A stretch of 35,425 bases of DNA from CAYGZC01 sp964354225 (GTDB taxonomy: Bacteria; Bacteroidota; Ignavibacteria; UBA10030; SZUA-254), in assembly GCA_964354225.1 (NCBI GenBank), contig CAYGZC010000081.1, forward strand, positions 1-35,425, in the 5' to 3' direction. The notes under the pieces were generated by a model. That model made no database searches. It was not told where the DNA came from and worked only from the letters and a program-made list of their open reading frames with translations. Shown in pieces: positions 1 through 9,800 of this stretch; position 1 is the first letter of the stretch, and each line of letters begins with the position of its first letter. The translations under genes and the position numbers were made by a program.

Positions 1-510
1 AAGTGAATAGTAACGTACTTCTCTGAGATGTAAAGTCAGAGAGATTGAAAACAATTCGAGCAAAATAAAAGAAACCAAGAAGAGTAGCTTAGAGGTTCGT
101 CGGGCAATAAAAAGAGCGGTTGTGGAAAAAGCAACGATTAAAATACCTAATATACCGATAATAGAAAATGGCATCCTCACCAATGCAGTTTTTTGATAGA
201 TGTCATTCACATTTTCAGCTAATGCGACTCCTATAGCCGCAAAGTAATACATACCCCAACCAGAACCGATAAAGGCATCTGTTTTTTTATCAACTCCAAG
301 ATCAGGATTGGGATGAATCAATTGATAAATAGTGTTCTTGCCGTCATGAACTTTTGGATATCCAAATTGAATTATACGCTTTGCGTACATTGCCGTCTCT
401 GCCTCGTCCTGCCATAGAAGTGGGTAGGAGATATGTTTTAACACACTGAAACAAAACAAACAACATAAAAACACCAAGACGATGCTTAATACTTTATCTG
501 GAATAGACAT
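1..510 (-). CDS. Membrane glycosyltransferase-like protein (GT-C type), N-terminal part, cut by window edge
   Basis: My own reverse-strand translation gives an uninterrupted 170-codon frame that starts with ATG at 510 and is still open at base 1. Residues about 5-22 form a hydrophobic segment. The following loop reads WQDEAETAMYAKRI, with the acidic DE pair that typically follows the first membrane helix of GT-C enzymes (ArnT/PMT-like, GT39/GT83). Two more hydrophobic segments follow, and the fragment ends in LREVRYYSL, resembling the R-x-x-RYY stretch near later helices of that superfamily. Such enzymes transfer sugars from polyprenyl-phosphate donors at the outer face of the inner membrane. 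The start is 56 bases downstream of the gamma-glutamyltransferase stop on the same strand, so co-transcription is possible. The acceptor and sugar cannot be inferred. The family call rests on motif resemblance only. Confidence 0.6.
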   Translation of the reverse strand, partial: MSIPDKVLSIVLVFLCCLFCFSVLKHISYPLLWQDEAETAMYAKRIIQFGYPKVHDGKNTIYQLIHPNPDLGVDKKTDAFIGSGWGMYYFAAIGVALAENVNDIYQKTALVRMPFSIIGILGILIVAFSTTALFIARRTSKLLFLVSFILLELFSISLTLHLREVRYYSL

Positions 511-566
511 AAAGCATCCACACTGAATATATTTACAATTATTTAAAGGGGAAACAAAAATATTTT

Positions 567-2264
567 TTAAAAACCGTCTGCAACTCCACCTTCTCTATCA
601 TCAGGAACTCCATAAATCCAACCATTTGCTTGATCGATATAGATTGTTTCCAGTGCGCCAACTTTAGAGTTTGTCTCCTTTAATGTATGACCTTTGCCTT
701 CCAGATTCTCTACTACATCTTTTGGCAAGCAATATTTTTCGTATATCAACTCATCGGGTATCCATTGATGGTGGAAACGAGGTGCATCGACTGCTTCATA
801 CATGTTCATGCCAAAATCTATAACGTTTATTATCGTCTGAAAAACGCCGGTAATTATTCTTGAGCCACCTCGTGCGCCCAACACCATAATGGGATTGCCA
901 TCTTTTAAAACGATTGTTGGTGTCATCGAGCTTAAGGGTCGCTTCCCCGGCTCTATAGCATTCGCGGTTCCTCCTATCAAACCATAAGCATTCGGTACAC
1001 CGGATTTAATACTGAAATCATCCATTTCATCATTCAAAAAAAATCCTGCACTCGTTACAACAACTTTACTTCCAAAAAGATCGTTGATTGTATATGTAGT
1101 CGAAACAATGTTTCCGAAAGAATCGATCACAACGAAATGTGTAGTATTATTCCCTTCTTGTGATGGATTATTACCGTGGCGAATGAGATTCCCCGCGGTT
1201 GCTATTAAAGTATCAATCTCGGCTCTTCGGCTGGCTGCATATTGCTTGGATATAAGATGTTCAGTTGGGATACTGACAAAATTAGGATCACCCATAAACT
1301 CAGCGCGGTCTGCATAAACTCGTTTCATGGCTTCCGTCATTACATGCACAGACCGTGATGAATGATACCCCATCGAAGTGAGATCGTATCCTTCGATAGT
1401 ATTCAACAATTCAATGAGACATATTCCACCGGAACTGGGGGGCGGTATCGAAATGATTTCATACCCCCGATAGTTCGTTCGCAATGGTTTTAGAACGATA
1501 GGTGTATAATTTGCAAGGTCTTCCATCGTAATCAGTCCTCCACCTCGTTGCATCTCTTTAATAATTAGTTTTCCAGTTTCTCCATGATAGAATTCATCCA
1601 TGCCTCCTTTTTGTATACGCCGGAGTGTTGCAGCTAATTCCGGCTGATGTAATGTGTCACCCTCGATGTATGTTGTATCACCATTGAAGAATGTCTTAAA
1701 AGTGGCGGGATACATTTTCAGCTTATCAGCATAAGCTCTTAAATTAGATTCCAAATGTTGATCAACGATAAAGCCCTTCTCTGCCAACTCGATGGATGGT
1801 TTGATGACGGAACGCAAATCCAATGTGCCATATTCTTCTAAAGCTTTAATCAGCCCAGCAACGGTTCCGGGAATAGCAACAGACAGATGGCCATCGAGAC
1901 TTTTATCGGTTGTATTGCCTGCACTATCGAGATACATATTGCGATTTGCCGCTTTGGGAGCTTGTTCTCTGAAATCAATAACAATAGACGATCCATCCTG
2001 TTTTCTAATAAGCATAAAGCCGCCGCCGCCAATATTTCCTGCCTCAGGAAAAACCACAGCCAACGCAAAACCTGTTGCCACCGCCGCATCAACAGCGTTA
2101 CCACCTTTCTTCATGATGTTTACTCCGACCTCTGACGCTAAACGATGGGCAGAGACAACCATTGCATGTTTTGCACGAACCTGTGGTATTGCGGTGTTGA
2201 ACTCAAACAGTAAAAGAAATACCACGAAGGCAGAGATAAAACGGTAACGAATAGTTGATGGCAT
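567..2264 (-). CDS. ggt: Gamma-glutamyltransferase (glutathione hydrolase)
   Basis: This 565-residue protein has the normal length for a bacterial GGT precursor. Residues about 7-26 are a signal peptide, so the enzyme should act in the periplasm or be exported. It cleaves gamma-glutamyl bonds of glutathione and related compounds and autoprocesses into two subunits. The processing site is visible as NNTTHF: Thr374 is the expected nucleophile and new N-terminus of the small subunit. Other conserved parts are Arg99 in VIDFREQAP (binding of the gamma-glutamyl carboxylate), PPPSSGG near 275-280, PLSSM at 443-447 (oxyanion hole) and a GARGG loop after it. It stands alone behind a terminator belonging to the upstream barrel gene. 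No strong Shine-Dalgarno sequence precedes the ATG. Identity of the family is secure; substrate preference is not known. Confidence 0.95.
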   Translation of the reverse strand: MPSTIRYRFISAFVVFLLLFEFNTAIPQVRAKHAMVVSAHRLASEVGVNIMKKGGNAVDAAVATGFALAVVFPEAGNIGGGGFMLIRKQDGSSIVIDFREQAPKAANRNMYLDSAGNTTDKSLDGHLSVAIPGTVAGLIKALEEYGTLDLRSVIKPSIELAEKGFIVDQHLESNLRAYADKLKMYPATFKTFFNGDTTYIEGDTLHQPELAATLRRIQKGGMDEFYHGETGKLIIKEMQRGGGLITMEDLANYTPIVLKPLRTNYRGYEIISIPPPSSGGICLIELLNTIEGYDLTSMGYHSSRSVHVMTEAMKRVYADRAEFMGDPNFVSIPTEHLISKQYAASRRAEIDTLIATAGNLIRHGNNPSQEGNNTTHFVVIDSFGNIVSTTYTINDLFGSKVVVTSAGFFLNDEMDDFSIKSGVPNAYGLIGGTANAIEPGKRPLSSMTPTIVLKDGNPIMVLGARGGSRIITGVFQTIINVIDFGMNMYEAVDAPRFHHQWIPDELIYEKYCLPKDVVENLEGKGHTLKETNSKVGALETIYIDQANGWIYGVPDDREGGVADGF

Positions 2265-2281
2265 AGAGACTTAATAAAATA

Positions 2282-2315
2282 AAACCGCCCACCCGAATCG
2301 TTCGAAGTGGGCGGT
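2282..2315 (-). terminator. Rho-independent terminator after the 2340-4103 barrel gene
   Basis: A 9-bp perfect stem (ACCGCCCAC at 2284-2292, GTGGGCGGT at 2307-2315) encloses a 14-base loop that contains a further CGAA/TTCG pairing. On the minus strand it is followed by TTTTATTTTATT. It sits between the stop of the barrel gene and the start of ggt, so it ends the ssb-barrel transcript. Confidence 0.85.
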
Positions 2316-2339
2316 AAGAATATTATTAACGATTGTTAC

Positions 2340-4103
2340 TTAGAACTTCATGACGAAAGACAATCGGAGACTCTTAAAGAAGTCAACATCCCATACTTCT
2401 GTACTATCCAAATCAAAGAATCCCATGATATCGATCTGCAGATTATCTGTAGCATTATAGCCAAGACCATAATACATATTTTTATAACTTTGAGCACTCT
2501 CACTGTGATATGTCTGAGATTCATAACTATCGTCTGAAATAGTGGTCGTAGAGGTACCATCTAAACGTTCTATCTTGGTCGTATATGGTTTTGATTCGGT
2601 GATTGTACCTTTTTGATCTGATGTATAATTGTAATAATTAAAAATAGTACCAACGCGTAGCGCCCAGCGCTTATTTTCAGTGAATTTATATTCGATACCA
2701 ACGGGAATCCTAAATACTCCATACGTATATTTAGTTTCACGATCCGCTGAATATCCCCGTGTTTCTGTGCGAGTAAAATCGTTAATATCACTTACATTAT
2801 CCATTTCTTCAAATTTTCGTACATATGAATAATTGTAATTATATTTAGTAGTCCGATCCGATGAATAGTAGGAATATGATCCACCGATACCGAACTGAAC
2901 ACCATCAGTGAGCGGTATGTTGAATTTAGTATTGATCATAAAAGCATTATCAGTACCGTCACCTTTATCATTGTTGGAACTGGTAGTTGTTCTAAGATCG
3001 TCATAATCATATCCTCCGGTAGTCCCGTCATAATATTTTTGATGATACACGGTTGAATAATCTGAATTATCCATGTAATCAAATGATCCGAACATAACTC
3101 CAACACCGAGAGATACGTATCCATCATTCTTACGTTCCGCTTGCTTATCAAAAGTTTTACGGGCTGCTACGCCAAAACCGAATCTACTGCCATTTTGCTC
3201 ATAATTATTAAGATATCCGTCTTGGATGGTTTGCATCTCACTATAATTTGTGATATATCGTCTGAAATAATCCCAATTTGCATCATACATATCGTTTGTT
3301 TTACTGGTATAATCATAACTTTCGAACATAATGTCACCACGCAATTCATATCCCCACTGCGGCATCATTACTGAACCATTTGCATTGAAGACCGGATCAT
3401 CATATTTGGAGTTAAATTTACCGTGCTCACCCCATTTTTGATAAGCATAGTTTGAATCGAGGTAAAAATACTCTTCGAGATGATCAAATGTCGGATGACC
3501 ATAATCAAATCCACTGAAAGGACCCCCTGGGAAAAAGCCATGGCTAGACTGTAACCGTTCACCACCATCATTTCCTAGAGATAATTTCAGACCGAGCGTT
3601 AAATCCTGAAGTAACAAAGTATTATTCAACTGGAAAGAATAAAAATCGGGCCGATTAGCATATGATGTTTTATCAGACCAGGTGTGTCTATATGTATATG
3701 CACCACCATATGGAGGAATCAAATCTTGCAGGTTTGTATTTTCTGAATAGTTCTCAGTAATGTCCTTTGACTTATCAAATTGAACAATAGCAGACATCCA
3801 ATGTTTATCCCACCAGGGGTTCTGGCGTGATGCACCGAGCAAGAATTCATTATCTCCATAACGATCAAATACTCTTTCTTCATAGTTTGTAAGGTTGCTG
3901 AGATTTGTATAAAGTCTCAAACTATCAACGAACCTAAGCTCGATTGGATCATACACTAGGTCTAAGTCATCGTTGATGATTCCACCCGTCGAAAGACTTC
4001 TGAAGGACACGGGTTCATTTTCGTTCGAATACGGCACTTGAGCATATAGCGACGATGATATTGCAATTACAAGCAATAATATGTAACAAAAGTACGGTTT
4101 CAT
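2340..4103 (-). CDS. Outer-membrane beta-barrel protein of unknown function
   Basis: The protein has 587 residues and a clear signal peptide (MKPYFCYILLLVIAISSSLYA, cleaved near residue 21). The rest is rich in Tyr, Asp, Ser and Thr with alternating hydrophobic residues. It ends in RLSFVMKF, a terminal aromatic beta-strand typical of outer-membrane barrels that are inserted by BamA. Several central segments (FGFGVAARKTF, VSLGVGVMFGSF, FGIGGSYSYYSS, WALRVGTIFNYYNY) look like successive barrel strands. No plug or enzyme motif was recognised. The start is supported by AGGAG 8 bases upstream. It is the last gene after ssb and a small ORF, and a strong terminator follows. It could be a transporter, porin or adhesin-like barrel; the sequence does not decide. 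Confidence 0.7.
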   Translation of the reverse strand: MKPYFCYILLLVIAISSSLYAQVPYSNENEPVSFRSLSTGGIINDDLDLVYDPIELRFVDSLRLYTNLSNLTNYEERVFDRYGDNEFLLGASRQNPWWDKHWMSAIVQFDKSKDITENYSENTNLQDLIPPYGGAYTYRHTWSDKTSYANRPDFYSFQLNNTLLLQDLTLGLKLSLGNDGGERLQSSHGFFPGGPFSGFDYGHPTFDHLEEYFYLDSNYAYQKWGEHGKFNSKYDDPVFNANGSVMMPQWGYELRGDIMFESYDYTSKTNDMYDANWDYFRRYITNYSEMQTIQDGYLNNYEQNGSRFGFGVAARKTFDKQAERKNDGYVSLGVGVMFGSFDYMDNSDYSTVYHQKYYDGTTGGYDYDDLRTTTSSNNDKGDGTDNAFMINTKFNIPLTDGVQFGIGGSYSYYSSDRTTKYNYNYSYVRKFEEMDNVSDINDFTRTETRGYSADRETKYTYGVFRIPVGIEYKFTENKRWALRVGTIFNYYNYTSDQKGTITESKPYTTKIERLDGTSTTTISDDSYESQTYHSESAQSYKNMYYGLGYNATDNLQIDIMGFFDLDSTEVWDVDFFKSLRLSFVMKF

Positions 4104-4149
4104 TTTTTACTCCTTTTATTGTTATTGATTTAAAATATTTAAAAACTAT

Positions 4150-4320
4150 TTAATCGAATTTATCGTACAGCCCATCTCCACTAAGACCTGGTGGTGCATT
4201 TGGCAGATGGACATTGAAACGTTTAACTACAACTGGTTCCTCTCCGATGATTGAATCGAAACTATTAACTGATTCTACATCGATAAAAACATGAGGATGT
4301 CGTGTTAAAACTAATTTCAT
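4150..4320 (-). CDS. Small hypothetical protein (56 aa) between ssb and the OM barrel gene
   Basis: Direct translation gives a 56-residue protein beginning MKLVLTRHPHVFIDVES and ending GLSGDGLYDKFD, then TAA. The case for a real gene is the very good Shine-Dalgarno sequence AAAGGAG about 9 bases before the ATG, and its position between ssb (52-base gap) and the barrel gene (46-base gap) on the same strand. It has no signal peptide, membrane segment or cysteine. The C-terminal third is rich in Pro, Gly and Asp (HLPNAPPGLSGDG). A seven-codon mini-ORF starts within the Shine-Dalgarno region (ATG at 4338) and its TGA overlaps this ATG, so translational coupling is conceivable. I do not recognise the family and assign no function. 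Confidence 0.6.
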   Translation of the reverse strand: MKLVLTRHPHVFIDVESVNSFDSIIGEEPVVVKRFNVHLPNAPPGLSGDGLYDKFD

Positions 4321-4372
4321 TTATTTGCGACTCCTTTCATGAAAGTTATTTTTATATTTATTTAATTATGAA

Positions 4373-4795
4373 TTAAAATGGTAAATCATCTTTTTCCGGT
4401 ACAGGGGGTTCCTCAACTGAGGGCTGAATATTATTTATTCCAGCATCGCCCGCGCCTTTTGTATCTAACATAATAAGATCATCTGCGATAATCTCGGTTG
4501 TATATCGTTTGACCCCTGTATTCTTATCATCCCATGATCGGGTTTGCAATTTTCCTTCAAGGTATACCTTGCTTCCTTTCTTGAGATACTGACCGCAGAT
4601 CTCAGCAAGTTTTCGCCACGCGACAATATTATGCCACTCTGTCCGTTCTTGCACATTACCCTCCTGATCTTTCCAGCGCTCATTTGTTGCTATCGAATAT
4701 TTAGCTACTGCAACTCCTGATGCAGTGTAACTCAACTCAGGATCTTTGCCGAGATGCCCGATGAGCTGAACTTTATTTAAACTTTTGCCTGCCAT
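4373..4795 (-). CDS. ssb: Single-stranded DNA-binding protein
   Basis: The 140-residue protein has the usual bacterial SSB plan. An OB-fold domain covers about residues 4-107, with conserved pieces NKVQLIGHLGKDPE, GVAVAKYSIATNE, TEWHNIVAWRKLAE, GSKVYLEGKLQTRSW and TTEIIADDLIML. A short disordered linker leads to the acidic tip EKDDLPF, which recruits replication and repair partners in characterised SSBs. It works as a tetramer coating single-stranded DNA in replication, recombination and repair. GGAG lies about 6 bases before the ATG. The gene is not next to rpsF or rpsR, its common neighbours elsewhere; here it heads a transcript that continues into a 56-aa ORF and an outer-membrane barrel, a combination with no obvious functional logic. 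Confidence 0.96.
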   Translation of the reverse strand: MAGKSLNKVQLIGHLGKDPELSYTASGVAVAKYSIATNERWKDQEGNVQERTEWHNIVAWRKLAEICGQYLKKGSKVYLEGKLQTRSWDDKNTGVKRYTTEIIADDLIMLDTKGAGDAGINNIQPSVEEPPVPEKDDLPF

Positions 4796-4827
4796 AACTG
4801 CTCCATAAATTATTTTTAATTTTACTT

Positions 4828-4856
4828 GTTATAGTTTTAACCATTCAATAAAACAA
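4828..4856 (-). promoter_or_regulatory. Candidate promoter of ssb
   Basis: On the minus strand TTGTTT (4856-4851) is followed after 17 bases by TATAAC (4833-4828), about 33 bases upstream of the ssb ATG. Spacing and position fit a sigma-70-type promoter. Seen by eye only. Confidence 0.4.
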
Positions 4857-4861
4857 GTATT

Positions 4862-5704
4862 CTATAAATTGTTAGTGATTGTCACGAAAAATACCTCATT
4901 TTTTGTCAAAAAGAACATATTGTGATCATTAAAATAAATATCGACGACATTATAACAATTTCCTATATATTTGTCAAGATGTATTTGATGCTTTGATTTT
5001 CCATCAATGTTCATCTGATGAATAATACAACTATCAAGTGCGTAGATGGTGTCACCTTCAATTGTAAATGTGCTTATGTGCTGAAATATCCCTTTGCCAA
5101 TTGAGTGGAGATAATTACCAAATATATCATAAGCAAGAATCTGGTTGTCATCCTGAATATAAATATGATCTTTATTACTTATTCGAACTTTGATCGGATT
5201 CCTGAGTCTCCCTCTTCCAGCATCAGTTCCACCAATTGAGCTTTCAATTGTATTTTCTTTAGAAATTTTTACAAGTCGCTTATTCTCACTATCAAGTATA
5301 AACAATTTCCCAAACCGTGAAAGAGCTATGCTTAACGGATAACCAAAAGTGCGGCTCTTCCGTGAATCATTGTCACCGGAAGGTACGATTGAAAGAAGAT
5401 TGAGGTTGCGATCAAAACGAAGAACGCGATGATTACCATAATCAGCGACATAAACATCCAAACCATTGGGTGAAATTATGTCGCGTGGTCGATCAAAAGC
5501 GGTTTCTGCCCATCCATATCCGCCTACACGGGAAATGTTATTCTCGCTAATCGCTAATTTTACCAGTTCATTGCTGCCATTATCGATTACAAATATATTA
5601 CCCAACGGGTCAACGGAAAAAGCGACAGCATCAGAGAATCCTCCGATAGATTGTAATGAATCTTTAGAGATCTCCTGGCATACTAGATTGCTGCCGTACA
5701 ACAT
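4862..5704 (-). CDS. NHL-repeat beta-propeller protein, probably exported; true start uncertain
   Basis: From the first ATG (5704) the protein has 280 residues made of NHL-type blades, for example AFSVDPLGNIFVIDNGSNEL, DVYVADYGNHRVLRFD, GKLFILDSENKRLVKIS and HIYIQDDNQILAYDIFGN. This fits a roughly six-bladed propeller that would mediate binding rather than catalysis. The frame stays open upstream of the ATG for 15 codons and encodes RIVYLTNIILIIAAV, a hydrophobic stretch that together with MLYGSNLVC would make a signal peptide. No ATG, GTG or TTG exists there, but AGGAG lies about 10 bases before an in-frame ATC at 5746-5744. So translation may begin at a rare non-AUG codon, or the sequence may carry an error. 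It lies upstream of ssb on the same strand. Partner unknown. Confidence 0.75.
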   Translation of the reverse strand: MLYGSNLVCQEISKDSLQSIGGFSDAVAFSVDPLGNIFVIDNGSNELVKLAISENNISRVGGYGWAETAFDRPRDIISPNGLDVYVADYGNHRVLRFDRNLNLLSIVPSGDNDSRKSRTFGYPLSIALSRFGKLFILDSENKRLVKISKENTIESSIGGTDAGRGRLRNPIKVRISNKDHIYIQDDNQILAYDIFGNYLHSIGKGIFQHISTFTIEGDTIYALDSCIIHQMNIDGKSKHQIHLDKYIGNCYNVVDIYFNDHNMFFLTKNEVFFVTITNNL

Positions 5705-5800
5705 AACAGCAGCGATTATGAGAATTATGTTCGTTAGATAAACGATTCGCTATATTCTCCTAATTTATTTTCGCTAAGCTTGGTTGTTTCACCATATCAA

Positions 5801-6817
5801 TCAGAATTGAAAACCAATTGTTATGTATTGTGCATTATCTAACATTCCTAAATCTGCAAACGCATAATCGAATATAAATTTCATAGTGTTTGTAAACGCA
5901 TATTTGACACCGATACCGAACGTTCCATTGCCTTTAGCTGTTTCGTTAAAATCAGTTTTTAAAATATAACCGCCTCTAAGGAAAATCATATCGCTGTAAC
6001 CTATCTCGGCGCCAAGACTTTTCTTATCTGCTGAAAACGTATTGACAACGTAATCAGCATTTACAGTTGCAATTAGATTCTCTGTTTTCACAGGTTGATA
6101 TGATATACCACCCTGTACAGAAGATGGTAATTCAAATTTATCGGCTTCAAAAAGTACTGGTATGGGTGTTTGATTCGGAGGTCCATCGGGTCGTGTGTAA
6201 AACCGACGAAGCCCGGAGCCGGAGAATTGTCCTTTCGTGCCATAATTCGAGATGGCAAATCCAAGTTGAATTCCTTGATATCCGGTATTATAAGTTAAAC
6301 CAATATCGAATGCGAAAGCATCTGCACTAACGAGTGCGATTGTCTCGCTAACATATTTTGCATTGATACCGAAGCCAACTTTTTCTGTCATCTGTCTTGA
6401 GTAATTCAGCACCAACGCAAGATCATATGGCTTGAAGGTTGCACCTGTGCCGCCGGGAGATAGTTCGGTCGTCTCAATAATATCTGGATAACCGAGATAT
6501 TGAACAGAAAAACCGAGAGTCCCAATTTCTCCAATGCCTGCCACTCCGGTAAAGTGCTGATATGAAACACCACCGAACCAGCTAACGTTTGAGAATTGGA
6601 ATTCATAATCTTTCTGGATTGATACGGCAGCCGGATTCCAATAGAGTGCACTTGCACCAGTCGAAAATGCGGTGCCTGTATTTCCCATCGAGATCTGTTT
6701 TGCACCCATTGGTATTTTTAGAAATTGAAATCCAGCTTGTCCTTTCCTTCCTTCGTCACCGAAGGTTATTGCGCTTATTACAAGCAATGCAATTAGAATT
6801 ATCGTACATCGTTTCAT
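5801..6817 (-). CDS. PorV/PorQ-like outer-membrane barrel protein
   Basis: The likely start is the ATG at 6817 (MKRCTIILIALLVISAITFG), which has AAAGGAG 8 bases upstream; an ATG at 6859 lacks this. That gives 338 residues with a signal peptide. The mature N-terminus, FQFLKIPMGAKQISMGNTG and then ALYWNPAAVS, is the hallmark of the PorV/PorQ (UPF0164, FadL-related) family, and the chain ends in YITIGFQF, a barrel-closing strand. In type IX secretion PorV shuttles cargo to the attachment complex; in other FCB bacteria related paralogs accompany TonB receptors and secreted proteins of unknown role. It is the last gene of a three-gene set, 52 bases after the 1130-aa protein, supporting a joint role at the outer membrane. 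Whether it is PorV proper or a paralog cannot be decided here. Confidence 0.8.
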   Translation of the reverse strand: MKRCTIILIALLVISAITFGDEGRKGQAGFQFLKIPMGAKQISMGNTGTAFSTGASALYWNPAAVSIQKDYEFQFSNVSWFGGVSYQHFTGVAGIGEIGTLGFSVQYLGYPDIIETTELSPGGTGATFKPYDLALVLNYSRQMTEKVGFGINAKYVSETIALVSADAFAFDIGLTYNTGYQGIQLGFAISNYGTKGQFSGSGLRRFYTRPDGPPNQTPIPVLFEADKFELPSSVQGGISYQPVKTENLIATVNADYVVNTFSADKKSLGAEIGYSDMIFLRGGYILKTDFNETAKGNGTFGIGVKYAFTNTMKFIFDYAFADLGMLDNAQYITIGFQF

Positions 6818-6869
6818 GATCGATACTCCTTTGATATTTTTTAAAACTTGAGTTTTCATAGTTAAGCCG

Positions 6870-9800
6870 TTAGTTAGTTGGAACCGTCAATTGAATATTC
6901 CCTTGAATTATAGCAAACGGAATTACTTCCTTCGTTTTACCAATACCCGGGGCATCAATGTGTATGAAATACACACCGCTTGATACGAACAATCCACTAT
7001 TCGAAGTTAGATCCCAGATCTCAATCGAGGTAAATTCCAGATTCTCATCTGCTGCACGATCATTATTACTGGCATTGTTGTGATCGATCGTTCGCACCAA
7101 GTCACCTGCGACATTGAAAATCCTGATTGTACAAACGTCCGGCAGCCCGGTAATTTTTATTCTACGATTGAATTGGTTTTGATCGTATGATGAAAAACCG
7201 TAATAAGGATTTGGAACAACTTTGATGTAATGTTTATTCAAACGAGATTTCGCCAGTGATGCATTGAAGGCGGGTTTAGCCGAAGTACTGAATGCAAATG
7301 TATCCGCCGGTAAATTAGGTTTCGTGGTCGTGATCCTGAAGATTGTTCCTTCTTCAGGAAGTTGTTGATTATACTGACCCGATGGTAACACTGCCCCAGT
7401 ATCGCCATTCCAGCTAACAAATACCATGCGAGCCATAACTTCTATCTCACGGGCTCCATCATATGTACCACCAATCATCTCAGTTTCGGCAGCTAAATAT
7501 CCTGCTCGACCTGGAGTTATATCTGTTGGTCGTTGCCAGTATATCCAATCTGTGTATGGATCGTTTTCTTTACCCGATACAGTATGATCATAGGTTCCTG
7601 ATCCTTTGGCAGCACCAGTGTCTCCCATATTAAATGTGCCACTTGCATCATCATCAAGCAGGTAAGCAATCATTTGGTAGTCATCGGTTGTGTCATTCGG
7701 TGTTCCTATTCCGCGATTCCACAATTCGAATGGTACCTGAATTACTGCTGTGCCTGATCCATATGCATCAAATGCATAGCTTCCTCTTGAAGTGAAACGG
7801 ATCTCAAAATCAAACGGAACGATTTCTGACCATAAGGAACCATCACGGGTCGTTCGATCAACGAAGTCGGGATCATAAGCTGCGCGAGAACCATTATCAG
7901 CAGTATGAATTAACCAGACCGCATCACCTACTTGCTGATTATCTGTAGGCTCCACACAGGGGAAACCTTGAAAATTAGCCGCCCCACCTTCTGGTGGATC
8001 AAGCGGTCCTGCAGCATTTCTAACAACTTCGAAATTCTTAAAGTCCAAAGATGGACCAAACACCTTTATCAGTAAACCATCGACAGTAACAAATTCATTT
8101 AGAGAACTCGGATTTGTCTCCGATGCTTGACGATCTTGATAATATGAATCGTTTATATTTGTTTTTAGATTATCTGCTTTGTTAAATTTTACAAATTCAC
8201 CTTTATCAACATCAAATAATTTCCACACGAGTTTATTTACCGAAGTTGGCGGTACAGTAATTGAATCTTCGAAAAGGACATTTTCAAAAAAGACTTTATA
8301 AGTATGCCCAGTAACGGCTGTCGGATCAACGACGCTTACTAAAACCTTGCCACCACTCGGACCCTTATGCGTCGCTTCTTCATCTACAGTCGCAATGTTA
8401 ATATTTCCCAATGTTGCTCCGCGTGGTACAGCCCTTACAGCATTTATACTTTGAGCACTTTCAAGCGACCTAGGAGCTGTGCCGCTACTTACTGATGCTT
8501 GAGCATCATATGCTGTTACAGCGTAGTAATATGATTGTCCATTTACTACATCTTCATCTGTGTAAGTATATTGTAATCCTTTATCATCACCGATGGAAAC
8601 AATTTTAACAACCATCTGTTGTAAAGTGTTAATAGTTACCCATGTCGTCTCAGCAATTTCAGTAATGCCATCATTTTTATCGAATTGTTTCAATAACGTC
8701 CAGCTTCCTACAGTACCAGAAAGACTTCGATAAACCTTGTAACCCGCAAAATCTTTCCCTGTGTAACCCGGTATACTCACATTTGCTAACTCTGGATATT
8801 TATCGATAGTTAATTCAGAGCTGTTGTCCCACTGAAGTACAACTCGACCGTCTAATGGTGTAGCAGTCAGGTTTGGTGAGGGGGGTGGTTGTGGAACCAA
8901 GAATTTTGAATCATAAGCTCCTTGTGCAATCTCATCAGTCAATCGAAGATTTTTAATTGCATCTAAATTGTCTGTACCTTTACCACCAATACAAGCCAGT
9001 ACAACGACCTGCGTATCACCAACAGCCAGATTAAAGGGACCTGTGCAAAGCATCATACGTTTATCATCTGGACGAGGATCGCGGGCACTCCAATTAGTGA
9101 GGGGATCTGCGGGATATGCAAATCGGGACGGTTTTGGATTGCCATTCTTTTCGAGTCCTTGCATTAGGTTATATAATTCTTTATCATTATCCGGATCACC
9201 CTCGGCACCACGAACATTGATATACCGGATAGTGGAGCTTAAACCCAATGTTTTCTTACCTGGTACAATACGTTGCACAAAACCATCCGGTGTCAATTCA
9301 AGATATTTTGCAGTATCAGTCGCTTCTCCATTGACTACCGGACCTTGGAAGAAATCAGCCCCAAAAGCTGAACCTCCTAAACTGACCGGATCGGTATTAT
9401 CATCGTTGTAAGCGAATGCCATATTTGTAAGGGAATCAGTTGCAACTAAATCGTTGCTCGATTTGTCAACGTCAGCATCAAACCATGACGCTGTATAAAC
9501 ATTAGATAGATTCTTCGTTCCTTTATTAATAATCTTATAATACATGAAAAACACATCACTATAACCTGTGATATTTACTTGTATAGATGCTTGTTGAACT
9601 TCAAGTCCAAGCGGATCTTTTTGTGAATCATCGGGAAGTCGATGGAGCTTTGGATCCATATCATTATATACACACCAACTCATTAAATCACCAATAATAA
9701 GTGGATTTCCGACTTTATCAATTGGTGCACCATATTGCTTGGGCCATTTTGAAAAATCATCCATAGCATCACCATTTGAACCTACGGGTGTTCCATCACT

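Noticed and set aside
8968..9411. 147-codon plus-strand frame inside the 1130-aa gene
   Set aside because: Shadow of the real gene on the opposite strand; no ribosome site or recognisable product.
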